Assembly (NCBI RefSeq): GCF_000341105.1
Contig: NZ_ANBB01000044.1
Span: 106,463-170,462 of the forward strand
Source of the DNA: Nocardiopsis potens DSM 45234
GTDB taxonomy: Bacteria > Actinomycetota > Actinomycetes > Streptosporangiales > Streptosporangiaceae
DNA length: 64,000 bases
Direction of reading: 5' to 3'
Within the stretch, counting starts at the first letter, position 1. Every line of letters starts with the position of its first letter. Positions 9,022 through 17,966 of the stretch are shown in pieces. Position numbers and translations under genes: made by a program. The notes beneath the pieces were generated by a model. The model was not told the DNA's origin and searched no databases. It saw only the letters and a list, made by a program, of their open reading frames with translations.

Positions 9022-10353
9022 TCACGACTCCTGGTTGAGGGTGCCGTCGATCTCTTCGTCGGCCTTCTTCGCCGCCTCCTCCGCGGTGGCGTCGCCGTTC
9101 AGGATCGACTGGGTCATCTCCGGGATGACCTGCTTGCCCTCGACCTGGCCCCACTGCGGGGAGACCGGGGCCGAGGCGCCGGCCTCCAGCGCCTGCACGG
9201 CGAACGGGGCGACCAGCGGGTCGTCGGACTCGGCGAGCGCCTCGATCTGGTCCTGGCGGCCCGGGAAGTAGGTGCTCTCCTCGGTCCAGCGCTGCGCGAA
9301 CTCGTCGCCGGTGAGCAGCTCGATGTAGGACCAGGCGGCGTCCTCGTTCCCGCCGGCGAACATGCCCAGGTGCGAGCCGCCCATGAAGGAGGGGCTGTAC
9401 CCGCCGTCCGGGCCGGGGATGGGGAAGGCGCCCAGGTTCTCGGCCAGCTCCGGGTCGGCCTCGGCGATGGCGGCCGGGGTCCAGCTGCCGGAGATCGCCA
9501 TCGCCACCTTGCCGTCCACGAAGTTGTCCTGGACGTCGGTCTCCTTCCAGGTGGCGGCGCCGGTGCTGGAGACGCCGTCCTCCAGCGCCAGGTCGGTGTA
9601 GAACTCCAGGCCCTCCACCGACTCGTCGGAGGAGAGCGTCCCGGTCCACTCCCCGCCGTCCTGCTCGGCGATGCCGCCGCCGGCGCCCCAGATGAACGGC
9701 ATCACCGAGTAGGGGGCGGCGCCGGGGACCGGGAAGGCGGTCATGTCGTCCTCCCCCTCCTCGGCGATGGTCTTGGCGGTCTCGCGCAGCTCGTCCCAGT
9801 TCTCCGGGACCTCCAGGTCGAGCTCCTCGAACACGTCGGTGCGGTAGATGATCGAGCGGATGCCGGCGTACCAGGGCATGCCGTAGACCTGGCCGTCGTA
9901 GGTGCCGGCCTCGACCAGGGCCGGGTTGTAGGCGCCGGTGTCGCCGACCCGGTCGGTCAGCTCGACCAGGGCGCCGACCTCGGCGAACTCGGGGGTGAAG
10001 GTGGTGCCCAGCTCGGCGACGTCGGGCAGGGTGCCGCCGGCCATGCCCTTGGTGAACCGGTCGTGCGCGTCCGCCCAGGGGACGAACTCCACCTCGACCG
10101 GCATCCCGTGCTCCTCTTCGAAGCGCTCGCCGACCGCTTCGAAGTACTCGGTGGCGTCGGGGTTGGTGCCCTCCATGATCCAGACGGTGAGGGCGCCGTC
10201 GTCCCCGCCGCCGCCTCCTCCGCCGCATGCGGTGGCGGCCAGGCCGAGCGCCGCCGCGGCGGCGGCCGCGGGCAGCGCCCGGCGCGCGGTACGTGCGGGG
10301 TTCCCTCTCCGGGTGCGGTGTCCGGTGGCGGGCTGGGGATTCTTCGTCTCCAT
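9022..10353 (-). CDS. Sugar ABC transporter substrate-binding lipoprotein
   Basis: The 443-residue product has a twin-Arg-containing N-terminus, an Ala-rich hydrophobic segment and a lipobox-like end at C43 followed by a poly-Gly linker, so it should be lipid-anchored outside the membrane. The mature part has the family-1 binding-protein layout (LTVWIMEGTNP start, FVPWADAHDRFTKG, DVAELGTT, MPWYAGIRSIIYR). ATG 10353 is chosen over upstream codons because GGGAGG precedes it at good spacing. It is the first gene of the importer operon. The nearby GH3 enzyme suggests an amino-sugar oligosaccharide as ligand, but the sequence alone does not settle this. Confidence 0.88.
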   Translation of the reverse strand: METKNPQPATGHRTRRGNPARTARRALPAAAAAAALGLAATACGGGGGGGDDGALTVWIMEGTNPDATEYFEAVGERFEEEHGMPVEVEFVPWADAHDRFTKGMAGGTLPDVAELGTTFTPEFAEVGALVELTDRVGDTGAYNPALVEAGTYDGQVYGMPWYAGIRSIIYRTDVFEELDLEVPENWDELRETAKTIAEEGEDDMTAFPVPGAAPYSVMPFIWGAGGGIAEQDGGEWTGTLSSDESVEGLEFYTDLALEDGVSSTGAATWKETDVQDNFVDGKVAMAISGSWTPAAIAEADPELAENLGAFPIPGPDGGYSPSFMGGSHLGMFAGGNEDAAWSYIELLTGDEFAQRWTEESTYFPGRQDQIEALAESDDPLVAPFAVQALEAGASAPVSPQWGQVEGKQVIPEMTQSILNGDATAEEAAKKADEEIDGTLNQES

Positions 10354-10598
10354 CGGCGTCCTCCCATCCGGGAACGTCCCCGCGGATGCGGGGCGTCCAG
10401 GGCCCCCCGGGGGTTCTGTAGAAAAACTACGCACACCGGTGGGTGCTGTGAAGACAAGTAACGCGGATGTTATGACCTGCCCCACAGGCGGGACCCACTG
10501 TGCGCATCACGTTACATTCGGCACCCGGCGCGGGCCGCGGACGCCTCGCGGAACCGCCCGTTTTCCCTTCCCCTTCCCCGGCCTCCCCCGGACCCGGC

Positions 10599-11852
10599 TC
10601 AGAAGGCGCACGGCATCGACTTGACGCCGTTGACGAAAGAGGAGAGGAGCCGCTGCGGCGGGGCGGTGGAGTGGATCCCGGGCACCCGCCGGTGCAGCTC
10701 GCGCAGCATCACGGTGATCTCCCGCCGGGCGAGGTGGGCGCCGAGGCAGAAGTGCGGCCCGGGCCCGCCGAAGCCGACGTGCGGGTTGGGCGAGCGGGTG
10801 ACGTCGAACTCGTCCGGCCGGTCGAAGACCGCCTCGTCCCGGTTGGCCGAGGGGTAGATCAGCAGCACCTTGTCGCCGGCCCGGTAGTGCACGCCGTTCA
10901 TCTCGTGGTCCCGGGTGACGGTGCGGCGCATCCAGTTCACCGGCGAGGAGTACCGGACGACCTCCTCCACCGCGGTCCCGGCGTGCGCCTCGAAGTCCGA
11001 CCACCACAGCTCCCGCTGGGCGGGGTGGAGGGTGAGCAGTTCGAGCGCGTGGCTGATGCCGTTCCGGGTGGTCTCGTTGCCGGCCACCGCCAGCAGGATG
11101 AAGAAGGAGCCGAGCTCCTGGTCGGTGAGGAGCTCGCCGTCGATGTTGGCGTGCACCAGGGCGGAGGTGAGGTCGTCGGCGGGCCGCCGGCGGCGCTCCT
11201 CGGCCAGCTCGGCGAGGATCCCGGAGAGCTCCGCCCCGGCCTCCAGCAGCCGGCGCACCGCGGTGTCGGCGTCCTCGCCCAGGTAGTCCGGGTCGTTGCC
11301 GGCCAGGACGATGTTGGAGTCGGCGAAGACGGTCTCCCGCCGGTCCTCCGGGATGCCCATCATCGAGCAGATGATGTTGAGCGGCAGCCGGGCCGCCGCC
11401 TCGGAGACGAAGTCGCACGGCCCCTTCTCCAGCAGGCCGTCCACGATCAGCGCGGCCTCGCGGTGGACGTCGTCGTCGAGCTTGGCGAGCATCCGGGGGG
11501 TGAAGCCGCGGGAGACGATCCGGCGCAGCCGCGCGTGCCGCGGGTCGTCCATGTTGATCATCGACCCGAAGTACTCGGCGAACTCCTGCGGCATGTCCGG
11601 GATGGAGATGGCGCTCGGCTCGGAGGCGAAGACCTGCGGGGTGCGGCTGGCCTCGACCACGTCGGCGTGGCGGACCAGCGCGTAGTAGCCGGGCCCGGCG
11701 GGCACCGGGCCCATGTCCGGCTCGGCGAAGAACACCGGGGCGTGCCGGCGGAGCCGGGCGAAGTCGCGGTGGCGCTCGCTCGGCGGCCGGCTCCAGAACT
11801 TCATCGCGGACAGGTCGATGTCGGCCACTTCGGCCGGCGGTGTGGAGAGCAT
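10599..11852 (-). CDS. Cytochrome P450 (CYP124/125/142-like)
   Basis: This 417-residue soluble P450 has the oxygen-binding I-helix motif AGNETTRN near residue 246, an ExxR motif (EEVVR) and the heme-thiolate loop FGGPGPHFCLG with the ligand at C369. The C-terminal stretch (LLSSFVNGVKSMP) is reminiscent of the CYP124/125/142 group, which hydroxylates terminal carbons of methyl-branched lipids and sterols. That assignment is by pattern only. No ferredoxin or reductase lies beside it. A TTGACA-like hexamer on the minus strand (11909-11914) overlaps the end of the upstream gene, so it may have its own promoter. Its position downstream of the branched-fatty-acid genes makes a methyl-branched lipid substrate attractive. 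Confidence 0.88.
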   Translation of the reverse strand: MLSTPPAEVADIDLSAMKFWSRPPSERHRDFARLRRHAPVFFAEPDMGPVPAGPGYYALVRHADVVEASRTPQVFASEPSAISIPDMPQEFAEYFGSMINMDDPRHARLRRIVSRGFTPRMLAKLDDDVHREAALIVDGLLEKGPCDFVSEAAARLPLNIICSMMGIPEDRRETVFADSNIVLAGNDPDYLGEDADTAVRRLLEAGAELSGILAELAEERRRRPADDLTSALVHANIDGELLTDQELGSFFILLAVAGNETTRNGISHALELLTLHPAQRELWWSDFEAHAGTAVEEVVRYSSPVNWMRRTVTRDHEMNGVHYRAGDKVLLIYPSANRDEAVFDRPDEFDVTRSPNPHVGFGGPGPHFCLGAHLARREITVMLRELHRRVPGIHSTAPPQRLLSSFVNGVKSMPCAF

Positions 11853-11910
11853 GGGGGGCCTTCCGACTGGCGTGTCTCACCCCACACTCTTTACACAGCA
11901 CCCTCTTGTG

Positions 11911-12393
11911 TCAAGCGTCCTGGTCCGGGCCTCCTTCGGAGACGCCGGCCGCGATCCGCAGCGTGGAGATGAGCTCGGCGGGCCGGTAGACGGCCCGGCC
12001 GACCGCCGCGCAGAACGCGGCCAGCATGTGCACCGCCACCATCGGGTCGCCGTGCGAGAGCCGCTCCGCGGCCTCCTCCTCGCCGACCGAGTACGCCTCC
12101 CAGACGGTCACCACGGCGAACTCCAGCTCGGGCGGGAGCATGTCGGCGACGGCCGCGGCCACCGCCTCGCGCGAGTCCGCCGGCTTGTAGACGACACCGG
12201 TCTCCTGCACCCGGCGGGTCAGGAAGGCGGTGAAGACCCGCAGCTCCGAGGTGACCGTCTCGACGGCCCCCTCCTCCTCTGCCCGGGCGGCGGACGCGGC
12301 CAGCGCGTCCCGGTCGGAGCGGACGTAGGCGTCGATGATCTCGATGGCGAGCGCGGCGGCCCGCCGGCGGTCGTCTCGGGGTTCTTCCGGCAT
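11911..12393 (-). CDS. Conserved hypothetical alpha-helical protein
   Basis: The 160-residue product looks almost entirely alpha-helical and acidic (ALAIEIIDAYVRSD, ARAEEEGAVETV, VGEEEAAERL), with no cysteines in metal-type pairs, no signal peptide and no membrane helix. I do not recognise the family. The start is ATG 12393, placing it 134 bases after the tmsB-like gene and behind a strong hairpin, so it is probably a separate transcript from the lipid genes. The P450 follows 58 bases downstream. The longer frame upstream is antisense-like readthrough over tmsB. Confidence 0.6.
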   Translation of the reverse strand: MPEEPRDDRRRAAALAIEIIDAYVRSDRDALAASAARAEEEGAVETVTSELRVFTAFLTRRVQETGVVYKPADSREAVAAAVADMLPPELEFAVVTVWEAYSVGEEEAAERLSHGDPMVAVHMLAAFCAAVGRAVYRPAELISTLRIAAGVSEGGPDQDA

Positions 12394-12460
12394 GCCCCCA
12401 TGATCCCCTACCCGGCCCGCCTCCCCGGTGCCGGGCCCGCCCGCGCCGCCCGACGTGTCG

Positions 12461-12504
12461 CGGCCGGTCCGCCCCGCGGTGCTCTCCGCGGGGCGGACCG
12501 GCCG
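12461..12504 (-). terminator. 19-pair hairpin after the tmsB-like gene
   Basis: Bases 12461-12479 pair without mismatch with 12486-12504 (core GGTCCGCCCCGCGG) around a 6-base loop. It sits 23 bases beyond the stop of the methyltransferase gene and should end the tmsA-tmsB transcript. There is no T-tract. Confidence 0.75.
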
Positions 12505-12527
12505 GGGGCGCGGTCGGGAGGAGGCGG

Positions 12528-13787
12528 TCAGGAGAAGGACGGGCGGAGCGGCATGCGCGCGTCGGTGCCGTCCGGCTTCACCCCGAGGATCTGGTGGAGC
12601 TGCACCACGTTCTTCTCGAAGCCCAGCACGCAGCCGGCCATGTACAGCCGCCACACCCGGGCGGTGCCCTCGCCGACCTCGCGCACCGCCGCGTCCCAGT
12701 TCCGGTCCAGGTTGGCGCACCATTCGCGCAGGGTGAGCGCGTAGTGCTCGCGGAGGTTCTCCTGGTGGCGGATCTCGAAGCCGGCGTCGTTCATCTTCGC
12801 CTGCAGCCAGCCCGGCCCCTCCAGCTCGCCGTCGGGGAAGACGTAGCGGTTGATCACCCCGCCCGGCTTCATCGGCGGCTCGTCGTTGCGCGGCCGGGTG
12901 ATGCAGTGGTTGAGCAGCCGCCCGCCCGGCTTGAGCTTGGCGTGCAGCGCGGCGAAGTAGTCCGGCACGTTCTTCTTGCCGATGTGCTCGGTCAGGCCGA
13001 TGGAGCTGATCCGGTCGTAGGCGCCGTCCGGGAGGTCCCGGTAGTCCATGTGCCGGACCTCGGCCAGGTCGCCCAGGCCCTCCTGGGCGATCCGCTTGCT
13101 CGCCCACTCGGCCTGCTCCTTGGAGAGCGTCACGCCGAGCGCCTTGACGCCGTGCTCCCTGGCCGCGTGCATCACCATCCCGCCCCAGCCGCAGCCGACG
13201 TCCAGCAGCCGCATCCCGGAGCGCAGGTCCAGCTTGCGGGAGACCAGCTCGTACTTGGCGAACTGGGCCTCCTCCAGGGACGCCTCCGCGGTGGGGAACA
13301 CCGCGCAGGTGTAGGTCATCGACGGCCCGAGCACCAGCTCGTAGAAGGCGTTGGAGACGTCGTAGTGGTGGTGGATGGCCTCCGCGTCGCGGCTCCGGCT
13401 GTGCCGCCAGCCCAGCCCGGACAGGCGCGAGCGGGTCATCTCCTGCGGCGGCGGGGCGACCCGGTTGACGAACTTGACCCAGCCGATGCTCCGCACGATC
13501 CCGGCCAGCTCCCGGGCGGAGACCGCCGGGCGGTCCGCGAAGACGACGTCGCTCATCCGCTTGAGCGCGGTGTACATGTCGCCTTCGAGGTCGATGTGGC
13601 CGGAGACGTAGGCCCGGGTGAGCCCCAGCGCCCCCGGCGACTGGGCCAGGTAGTTGAGCGCCACCGGGGTGCGGACCACGATGGCCACGTCACTGCCGGG
13701 ATCGCCTGCCGTGCTGCCGTCATAGGCGCGGAACGCTACGGGCGCGTCGGTGCCCACGACGCGTTCGAAGATCTCCGCAAGCCGCAT
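12528..13787 (-). CDS. tmsB: SAM-dependent fatty-acyl-phospholipid methyltransferase (TmsB/CFA-synthase family)
   Basis: The 419-residue enzyme has the cyclopropane-synthase fold: HHHYDVSNAFYELVLG near residue 140 and the SAM-binding loop LLDVGCGWGG at 194-203, followed by LGVTLSKEQ. Family members methylate the double bond of a phospholipid acyl chain. Because the next gene upstream is the flavoprotein partner, I infer the TmsB role: SAM-dependent conversion of an oleoyl chain to the 10-methylene intermediate of 10-methylstearate. A plain cyclopropane synthase is the alternative. It starts 63 bases after the flavoprotein gene in the same direction and is closed off by the hairpin at 12461-12504. 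Confidence 0.8.
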   Translation of the reverse strand: MRLAEIFERVVGTDAPVAFRAYDGSTAGDPGSDVAIVVRTPVALNYLAQSPGALGLTRAYVSGHIDLEGDMYTALKRMSDVVFADRPAVSARELAGIVRSIGWVKFVNRVAPPPQEMTRSRLSGLGWRHSRSRDAEAIHHHYDVSNAFYELVLGPSMTYTCAVFPTAEASLEEAQFAKYELVSRKLDLRSGMRLLDVGCGWGGMVMHAAREHGVKALGVTLSKEQAEWASKRIAQEGLGDLAEVRHMDYRDLPDGAYDRISSIGLTEHIGKKNVPDYFAALHAKLKPGGRLLNHCITRPRNDEPPMKPGGVINRYVFPDGELEGPGWLQAKMNDAGFEIRHQENLREHYALTLREWCANLDRNWDAAVREVGEGTARVWRLYMAGCVLGFEKNVVQLHQILGVKPDGTDARMPLRPSFS

Positions 13788-13850
13788 GTTCGCTCCTCTT
13801 CGTCACGGCACGTCGCCCCGACTCCCCCGGAGCGGGGCCGGCGTGTCATC

Positions 13851-15290
13851 TCACCTGCTGCTGACGCATTTGGCGTAGAGGTCGAGAAGGCGCCCCTGGG
13901 GGTCGTAGGCGTCCTTCAGCGCCCGGTAGCCGTCGCCGTTGTAGAGCCGCCAGAACTCGTCCTCGGTGTAATAGGCGTCCGAGTAGAGGGATTTATGCCC
14001 GCCCAGCCGGGAGACCTCCTCCTCGACCAGCCGGTTGTGGTGGTGCCGGCGCTGCCCGCGCGTCATCGGCACCATCCCCCAGAACCCGAAGTTCACGTAG
14101 AGCCGGTCCCGCTCCAGCGGGTAGAGCGGCCAGGCGGGGCCGTCCTCCCCGGCGCCCGGCGCCGCCGCCCCCTCGGGCCGGTCCCGCAGCCGCATCGGGC
14201 ACATCCAGATCGGCGACAGCCCGATCTCGGAGTGGAAGAACTCCAGGAACTCCGCGCCGCGCTCCACCCCGACCTCGATGTCCTGGATGACCGGCTCCTG
14301 CTGGGGCAGCCCCCGGTAGTGGTTGAGCAGCCGGCTGAAGTCGGTCCGCCGGTCCAGCGCGATCAGCCTGCGGTAGACGTCGGAGCGCTTGAGCGAGCGC
14401 GGCCAGAACCTCCGGATCCTCGGGTTCTGCACGCCGAACGCCCGCGAGCACCAGAACCAGTCGGTGTCCCAGCGCCACAGGTAGTCCTCGGTGGTGAGGT
14501 AGTCGCCGGGGCCGCTGCCCGCGTAGCGCGGGATCGACGTGTAGTAGATGTCGTTGCCGGCGTAGTCGCTGGTCCACGGCGCGCTGTCGGTGAAGGAGGC
14601 GACGGTCAGGTAGAGCTCGTCGGGACCGAAGGCGACCCCGTCCACGAAGTCGGCCCGCTCGCCCTCGTGCTCGCGCTCGGCGCAGATCCGGGAGAAGGCG
14701 TCCATCGCCTCCTTCGCGTCGGCGAACCGCAGGTGGCGCAGGTGCACGAAGGGCGCGACCGGCTCCAGCTCGATGCGGAGCCGCAGGCTGTAGCCGAGCG
14801 TGCCGTAGGAGTTGGGGAACCCGCGGAACAGCTCGGCGTGCTCGTTGTCCGGGCGGGCCACCACGGTGTCGCCGGTGGCGGTGAGGATCTCGATCTCCTG
14901 GACCGACTCGTGCGGCAGCCCGTTCCGGAACGAGGTGGACTCGATGCCCAGGCCGGTGACGGCGCCGCCCAGGGTGATGGTGCGCAGCTGCGGCACCACC
15001 AGCGGCATCAGCCCGTGCTGCAGGGTGGCGGCGACCAGGTCCTCGTAGGTGGTCATGCCGCCGACCTCGGCGGTCCGCCGCTCCGGGTCCACCGAGATCA
15101 CCGAGGTGAAGGCGGAGACGTCCAGCCGGGGGCCGTCGTCGGAACCGCGGAACCGGAACAGGTTGGAGGTCGGTTTGGCCAGGCGGACCGGCGCCCCCTC
15201 GGGCAGCGCGGCGAAGTCCCTGCGCAGTCGCTGTACGGCCGCGACGTGGTCGGCGAAGTCCCGCTGCGGAGGCTGACGATGCACGTTCAC
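13851..15290 (-). CDS. tmsA: FAD-binding oxidoreductase, probable 10-methylene fatty-acyl reductase (TmsA-like)
   Basis: The 479-residue product has a PCMH-type FAD-binding N-terminal half (LDVSAFTSVISVDP, EVGGMTTYEDL, TITLGGAVTGLGIES at about residues 50-120) and a C-terminal half rich in aromatic residues (YLWRWDTDWFWC, NFGFWGMVP), as in DHCR24-like and Rv0449c-like reductases. Next to the methyltransferase it matches the actinobacterial tms pair, where the flavoprotein reduces the 10-methylene group to a 10-methyl group. It starts at GTG 15290. The intergenic region upstream holds a 16-bp operator-like inverted repeat (15350-15365). It has no signal peptide; the real substrate is membrane phospholipid. 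Confidence 0.75.
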   Translation of the reverse strand: MNVHRQPPQRDFADHVAAVQRLRRDFAALPEGAPVRLAKPTSNLFRFRGSDDGPRLDVSAFTSVISVDPERRTAEVGGMTTYEDLVAATLQHGLMPLVVPQLRTITLGGAVTGLGIESTSFRNGLPHESVQEIEILTATGDTVVARPDNEHAELFRGFPNSYGTLGYSLRLRIELEPVAPFVHLRHLRFADAKEAMDAFSRICAEREHEGERADFVDGVAFGPDELYLTVASFTDSAPWTSDYAGNDIYYTSIPRYAGSGPGDYLTTEDYLWRWDTDWFWCSRAFGVQNPRIRRFWPRSLKRSDVYRRLIALDRRTDFSRLLNHYRGLPQQEPVIQDIEVGVERGAEFLEFFHSEIGLSPIWMCPMRLRDRPEGAAAPGAGEDGPAWPLYPLERDRLYVNFGFWGMVPMTRGQRRHHHNRLVEEEVSRLGGHKSLYSDAYYTEDEFWRLYNGDGYRALKDAYDPQGRLLDLYAKCVSSR

Positions 15291-15349
15291 TCACCCACTC
15301 CGGCGCTGCGCGGCGCCATAGACGACGGACGGCCCCGAGCAACCCTACG

Positions 15350-15365
15350 CCTACCGGTCGGTAGG
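15350..15365. promoter_or_regulatory. Candidate TetR-type operator in the tmsA/racemase divergent region
   Basis: CCTACCG (15350-15356) and CGGTAGG (15359-15365) are perfect reverse complements around GT. The site lies 60 bases upstream of the tmsA-like start codon and 153 bases upstream of the divergent racemase gene. It is the best-conserved copy of the motif also seen at 4018-4033 and 25074-25089. Confidence 0.6.
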
Positions 15366-15517
15366 GCTGCTCCGCCTACGCTGTTCCGCTCGCCACTCTT
15401 TCAATTCGAGGGCGCGAAGCCCAGCATCGCCCCCCCGGCATCGCCCCCGGGGCACGGGCCGCCCCGGCGGGTCGCACCCGGGCCGGGCGGGGCGGGGAGG
15501 CCATATCATCGGGTGAC

Positions 15518-16291
15518 GTGCGCATAGCCCTCATCGACTCCGGTATCGGAATGCTGTCCACCGCCGCCGCGCTCCGCGCGGCCCGCCCGGACGCCGACCT
15601 GATCCTGTCCATGGACCCCGACCACATGCCGTGGGGGCCGCGGACGCCCGAGGACATCATCGGCCGGGTGCTGGCCGGAGCCCGCGCCGCCGCCGCGCTG
15701 GAACCCGACGCGATCGTGGTGCCGTGCAACACCGCGTCGGTGAACGGCCTGGTGGCGCTGCGCGCCGAGTTCGAACCGGGCACCCCGGTGATCGGGACGG
15801 TCCCGCCGATCAAGCCGGCCGCCGAGAACGGCGCCCCGATCGCGGTGTGGGCCACCCGGGCCACCACCGCCAGCCGCTACCAGCAGGACCTGATCGACCG
15901 GTTCGCCCCGGGCGGCGAGGTCGCCGCGGTGGCCTGCCTCGGGCTGGCCGAGGCGGTGGAGTCGGCCGACCCCGGGGCGATCGCCTCCGCGGTGGCCTAC
16001 GCCGCCGAGCGCACCCCGGCCGGGGTGCGCGGCGTGGTCCTCGGCTGCACCCACTACGACCTGGTGGACGCGGAGATCTCCGCGGCGCTCGGCGGCGGCC
16101 CCGCGCTGTTCACCGCGGCGCAGGCGGTCGCCGCCCAGGCCCTGCGCCGGATCGGCGCGGAGCCGGACCCCGGGGCCCGGCGCACCGGCACGGTCCGGGT
16201 CCTGGCCAGCGGCCGCCCGGCCGACCTGCCCAAGGCCGCCCTGGCCTACCCCGCCGGCGAGGTACTGGCCGAGCCCGCGCTGCCCGCCTGA
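15518..16291 (+). CDS. Glutamate/aspartate racemase-family protein
   Basis: The 257-residue product has both catalytic-cysteine motifs of cofactor-independent racemases: PCNTAS with C70 and LGCTHY with C177, plus the N-terminal DSGIG. In MurI the N-terminal motif is normally DSGxGG; here it continues with MLS, and the protein lacks some conserved MurI surroundings, so it may be a paralogue acting on another amino acid and not the essential D-Glu supplier. It starts at GTG 15518, divergent from tmsA, and is convergent with the following gene, with only 39 bases between the stops. Confidence 0.75.
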   Translation: MRIALIDSGIGMLSTAAALRAARPDADLILSMDPDHMPWGPRTPEDIIGRVLAGARAAAALEPDAIVVPCNTASVNGLVALRAEFEPGTPVIGTVPPIKPAAENGAPIAVWATRATTASRYQQDLIDRFAPGGEVAAVACLGLAEAVESADPGAIASAVAYAAERTPAGVRGVVLGCTHYDLVDAEISAALGGGPALFTAAQAVAAQALRRIGAEPDPGARRTGTVRVLASGRPADLPKAALAYPAGEVLAEPALPA

Positions 16292-16330
16292 GCCAGCTCC
16301 CTCGCCACTCCCGGCGGTCCCCCCGGCGGG

Positions 16331-17806
16331 TCAGTTCGGGGTGGACGGGGTGAGCGCCGCCTCGGTGAGCGTGCGGACCAGGACCCGCACCCCGGCGGTG
16401 TCGTTGTCCTGCAGCAGGGTCTCCAGCAGGGAGAGCGCGGCGCGCTGGTCGCCGGGGGCGCGGCGGACCCGGGACCACTGCGGTTCGGCGGCGGTGTCGC
16501 CGAGCTTGAGCGTCCGCCCCACCTGCCCGAGGGCGCTGAGCAGGACGGAGTCGTCCGGGCGCTCGGCGCGGGCCGCGACGACCAGGTCGGCCTGGCGCTC
16601 GGGGTCGACCGTCTCCCTCGACTCCCTGCGCAGCTCGGCGACGAGGTCGGCGGCGCCGACCGGGAGGACCACCGGGGGCAGGCCGAGCACCAGGCCGCGG
16701 GCCTCGTCCAGGTCGGCGGCGAGCTCGTCGGAGCGGCGGATGCGCCCCAGCGCGCGCCGGGCCCGGCCCAGCGCGCTCTCCCCCACCCAGCGGGCGCCGC
16801 GCGCGGCCGCCAGCCGGGCCGCGGCCAGCGAGAGCTGCGCGCACCGGCGGTCCGCGCCGACCCGCTCGGCGTAGCGGGACCAGGTGGTCAGGGCCACCCC
16901 GGTCTTCCAGTCGTTGGCCAGCGCGCCCTGGGCGGCGAGGTCCTCGGCCGCGTCCGCCCAGGCCTTGCGGAGCAGCGGGTGGGCGTCGGCCTCGGTGACG
17001 TCGGGCAGTGCGGCCGCCGCCTCCTCGGCCGGCTTCAGCCCGGCCCGGGAGAGCCAGGCCAGCAGCCGGGCGCGCTCGAACCGGAGCCGCCGGGCCGCGG
17101 CGGTGCGCGCCGTCCCGGCCGGAACCGAGGCCAGCGCCCCCTCCTCCAGCCGCTCCAGCACGAGCAGCGCGTCGGTGTGGCGGTCCTGGTAGCGCAGCGC
17201 GCGCACGTAGGCGAAGCCGTACTCCATGCCGACCTCGGCCCCGGCCTCGCGGATCTCCGCGGCGCGCAGGTCCAGCTCGCGGACGGCCTCCTCGGGGCGC
17301 TCGTCGTCGATGAGCATGTCGGCGTGCGCGACGACCAGCGCCTCCCAGGCCGGGTGGCCCGGGACTGAGTGCGCCATGGCCTCGGCGAGCAGCGCGGTCC
17401 GGTCCGCGGTGCGGCCGGGGCCGTCGATGTTGGCGTAGCAGTCCAGCACGTTCTGCGCGGCGCACGACGCCGGGCCGCAGGAGGCCGCCGCGTCGTCGGC
17501 GTCCTCGGCCTCGCCGTGCGCGGCGACCAGCGCCTCCTCGGCGGCGGCGAGCGCCGCGGTCCCCTCCCCGCGGTGGCCGACCCGCGCGGCCAGCGGCCAG
17601 TGCCGGTAGTAGCCCTCCAGCCACACCGGGAGGAAGCCGTCGGCCTCGCGCAGCGCGCGCAGGGCCGACGGCAGCACCGCGCGGATCCGCTCGGTCTCCC
17701 CTTCGGCGGCCAGCAGCGGCAGCCGCACCACCGCGTCGGCCAGCTCCGGACGCTCCTCTTCGCGGAAGCGCCGCGCCGTCTCGGCCACCCACGTCCACAG
17801 AGTCAC
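16331..17806 (-). CDS. Large helical-repeat (TPR-like) protein, unknown function
   Basis: The product of about 491 residues is Ala/Leu/Arg/Glu-rich and predicted helical throughout, with repeated helix pairs (for example ALLVLERLEEGAL, RCAQLSLAAARLAAA, RARRALGRIRRSDEL) that resemble degenerate tetratricopeptide repeats. There is a small Cys cluster (SCGPASCAAQ). It has no signal peptide or membrane helix. I prefer GTG 17806 because GAGGGGGG lies 9 bases upstream; TTG 17815 is directly abutted by that sequence. No family is recognised. It is divergent from the small protein at 17967 and convergent with the racemase-like gene. A protein scaffold role is only a guess. Confidence 0.65.
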   Translation of the reverse strand: MTLWTWVAETARRFREEERPELADAVVRLPLLAAEGETERIRAVLPSALRALREADGFLPVWLEGYYRHWPLAARVGHRGEGTAALAAAEEALVAAHGEAEDADDAAASCGPASCAAQNVLDCYANIDGPGRTADRTALLAEAMAHSVPGHPAWEALVVAHADMLIDDERPEEAVRELDLRAAEIREAGAEVGMEYGFAYVRALRYQDRHTDALLVLERLEEGALASVPAGTARTAAARRLRFERARLLAWLSRAGLKPAEEAAAALPDVTEADAHPLLRKAWADAAEDLAAQGALANDWKTGVALTTWSRYAERVGADRRCAQLSLAAARLAAARGARWVGESALGRARRALGRIRRSDELAADLDEARGLVLGLPPVVLPVGAADLVAELRRESRETVDPERQADLVVAARAERPDDSVLLSALGQVGRTLKLGDTAAEPQWSRVRRAPGDQRAALSLLETLLQDNDTAGVRVLVRTLTEAALTPSTPN

Positions 17807-17966
17807 GACAAGCAACCCCCCTCGCCCCTATCGGGCACCGAACGTAGCAGTGCGGTCACTCCGACGTGCGGGAAATGCGAAAAGTCCTGTCGCTTCGGGC
17901 GGATAGACTCCTCTGCAAGGGCCGAGCACAGAACCCGGGTACCGCGTGGACGGGAGCACGACGCAC

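Noticed and set aside
10599..11852. P450 as part of a sterol degradation cluster
   Set aside because: No kstD, hsa, mce or KstR-type operator is visible around it; only the P450 pattern suggests sterols.
12528..13787. Plain cyclopropane-fatty-acid synthase call
   Set aside because: Not excluded, but the adjoining FAD reductase matches the tms pair better; a cyclopropane synthase needs no such partner.
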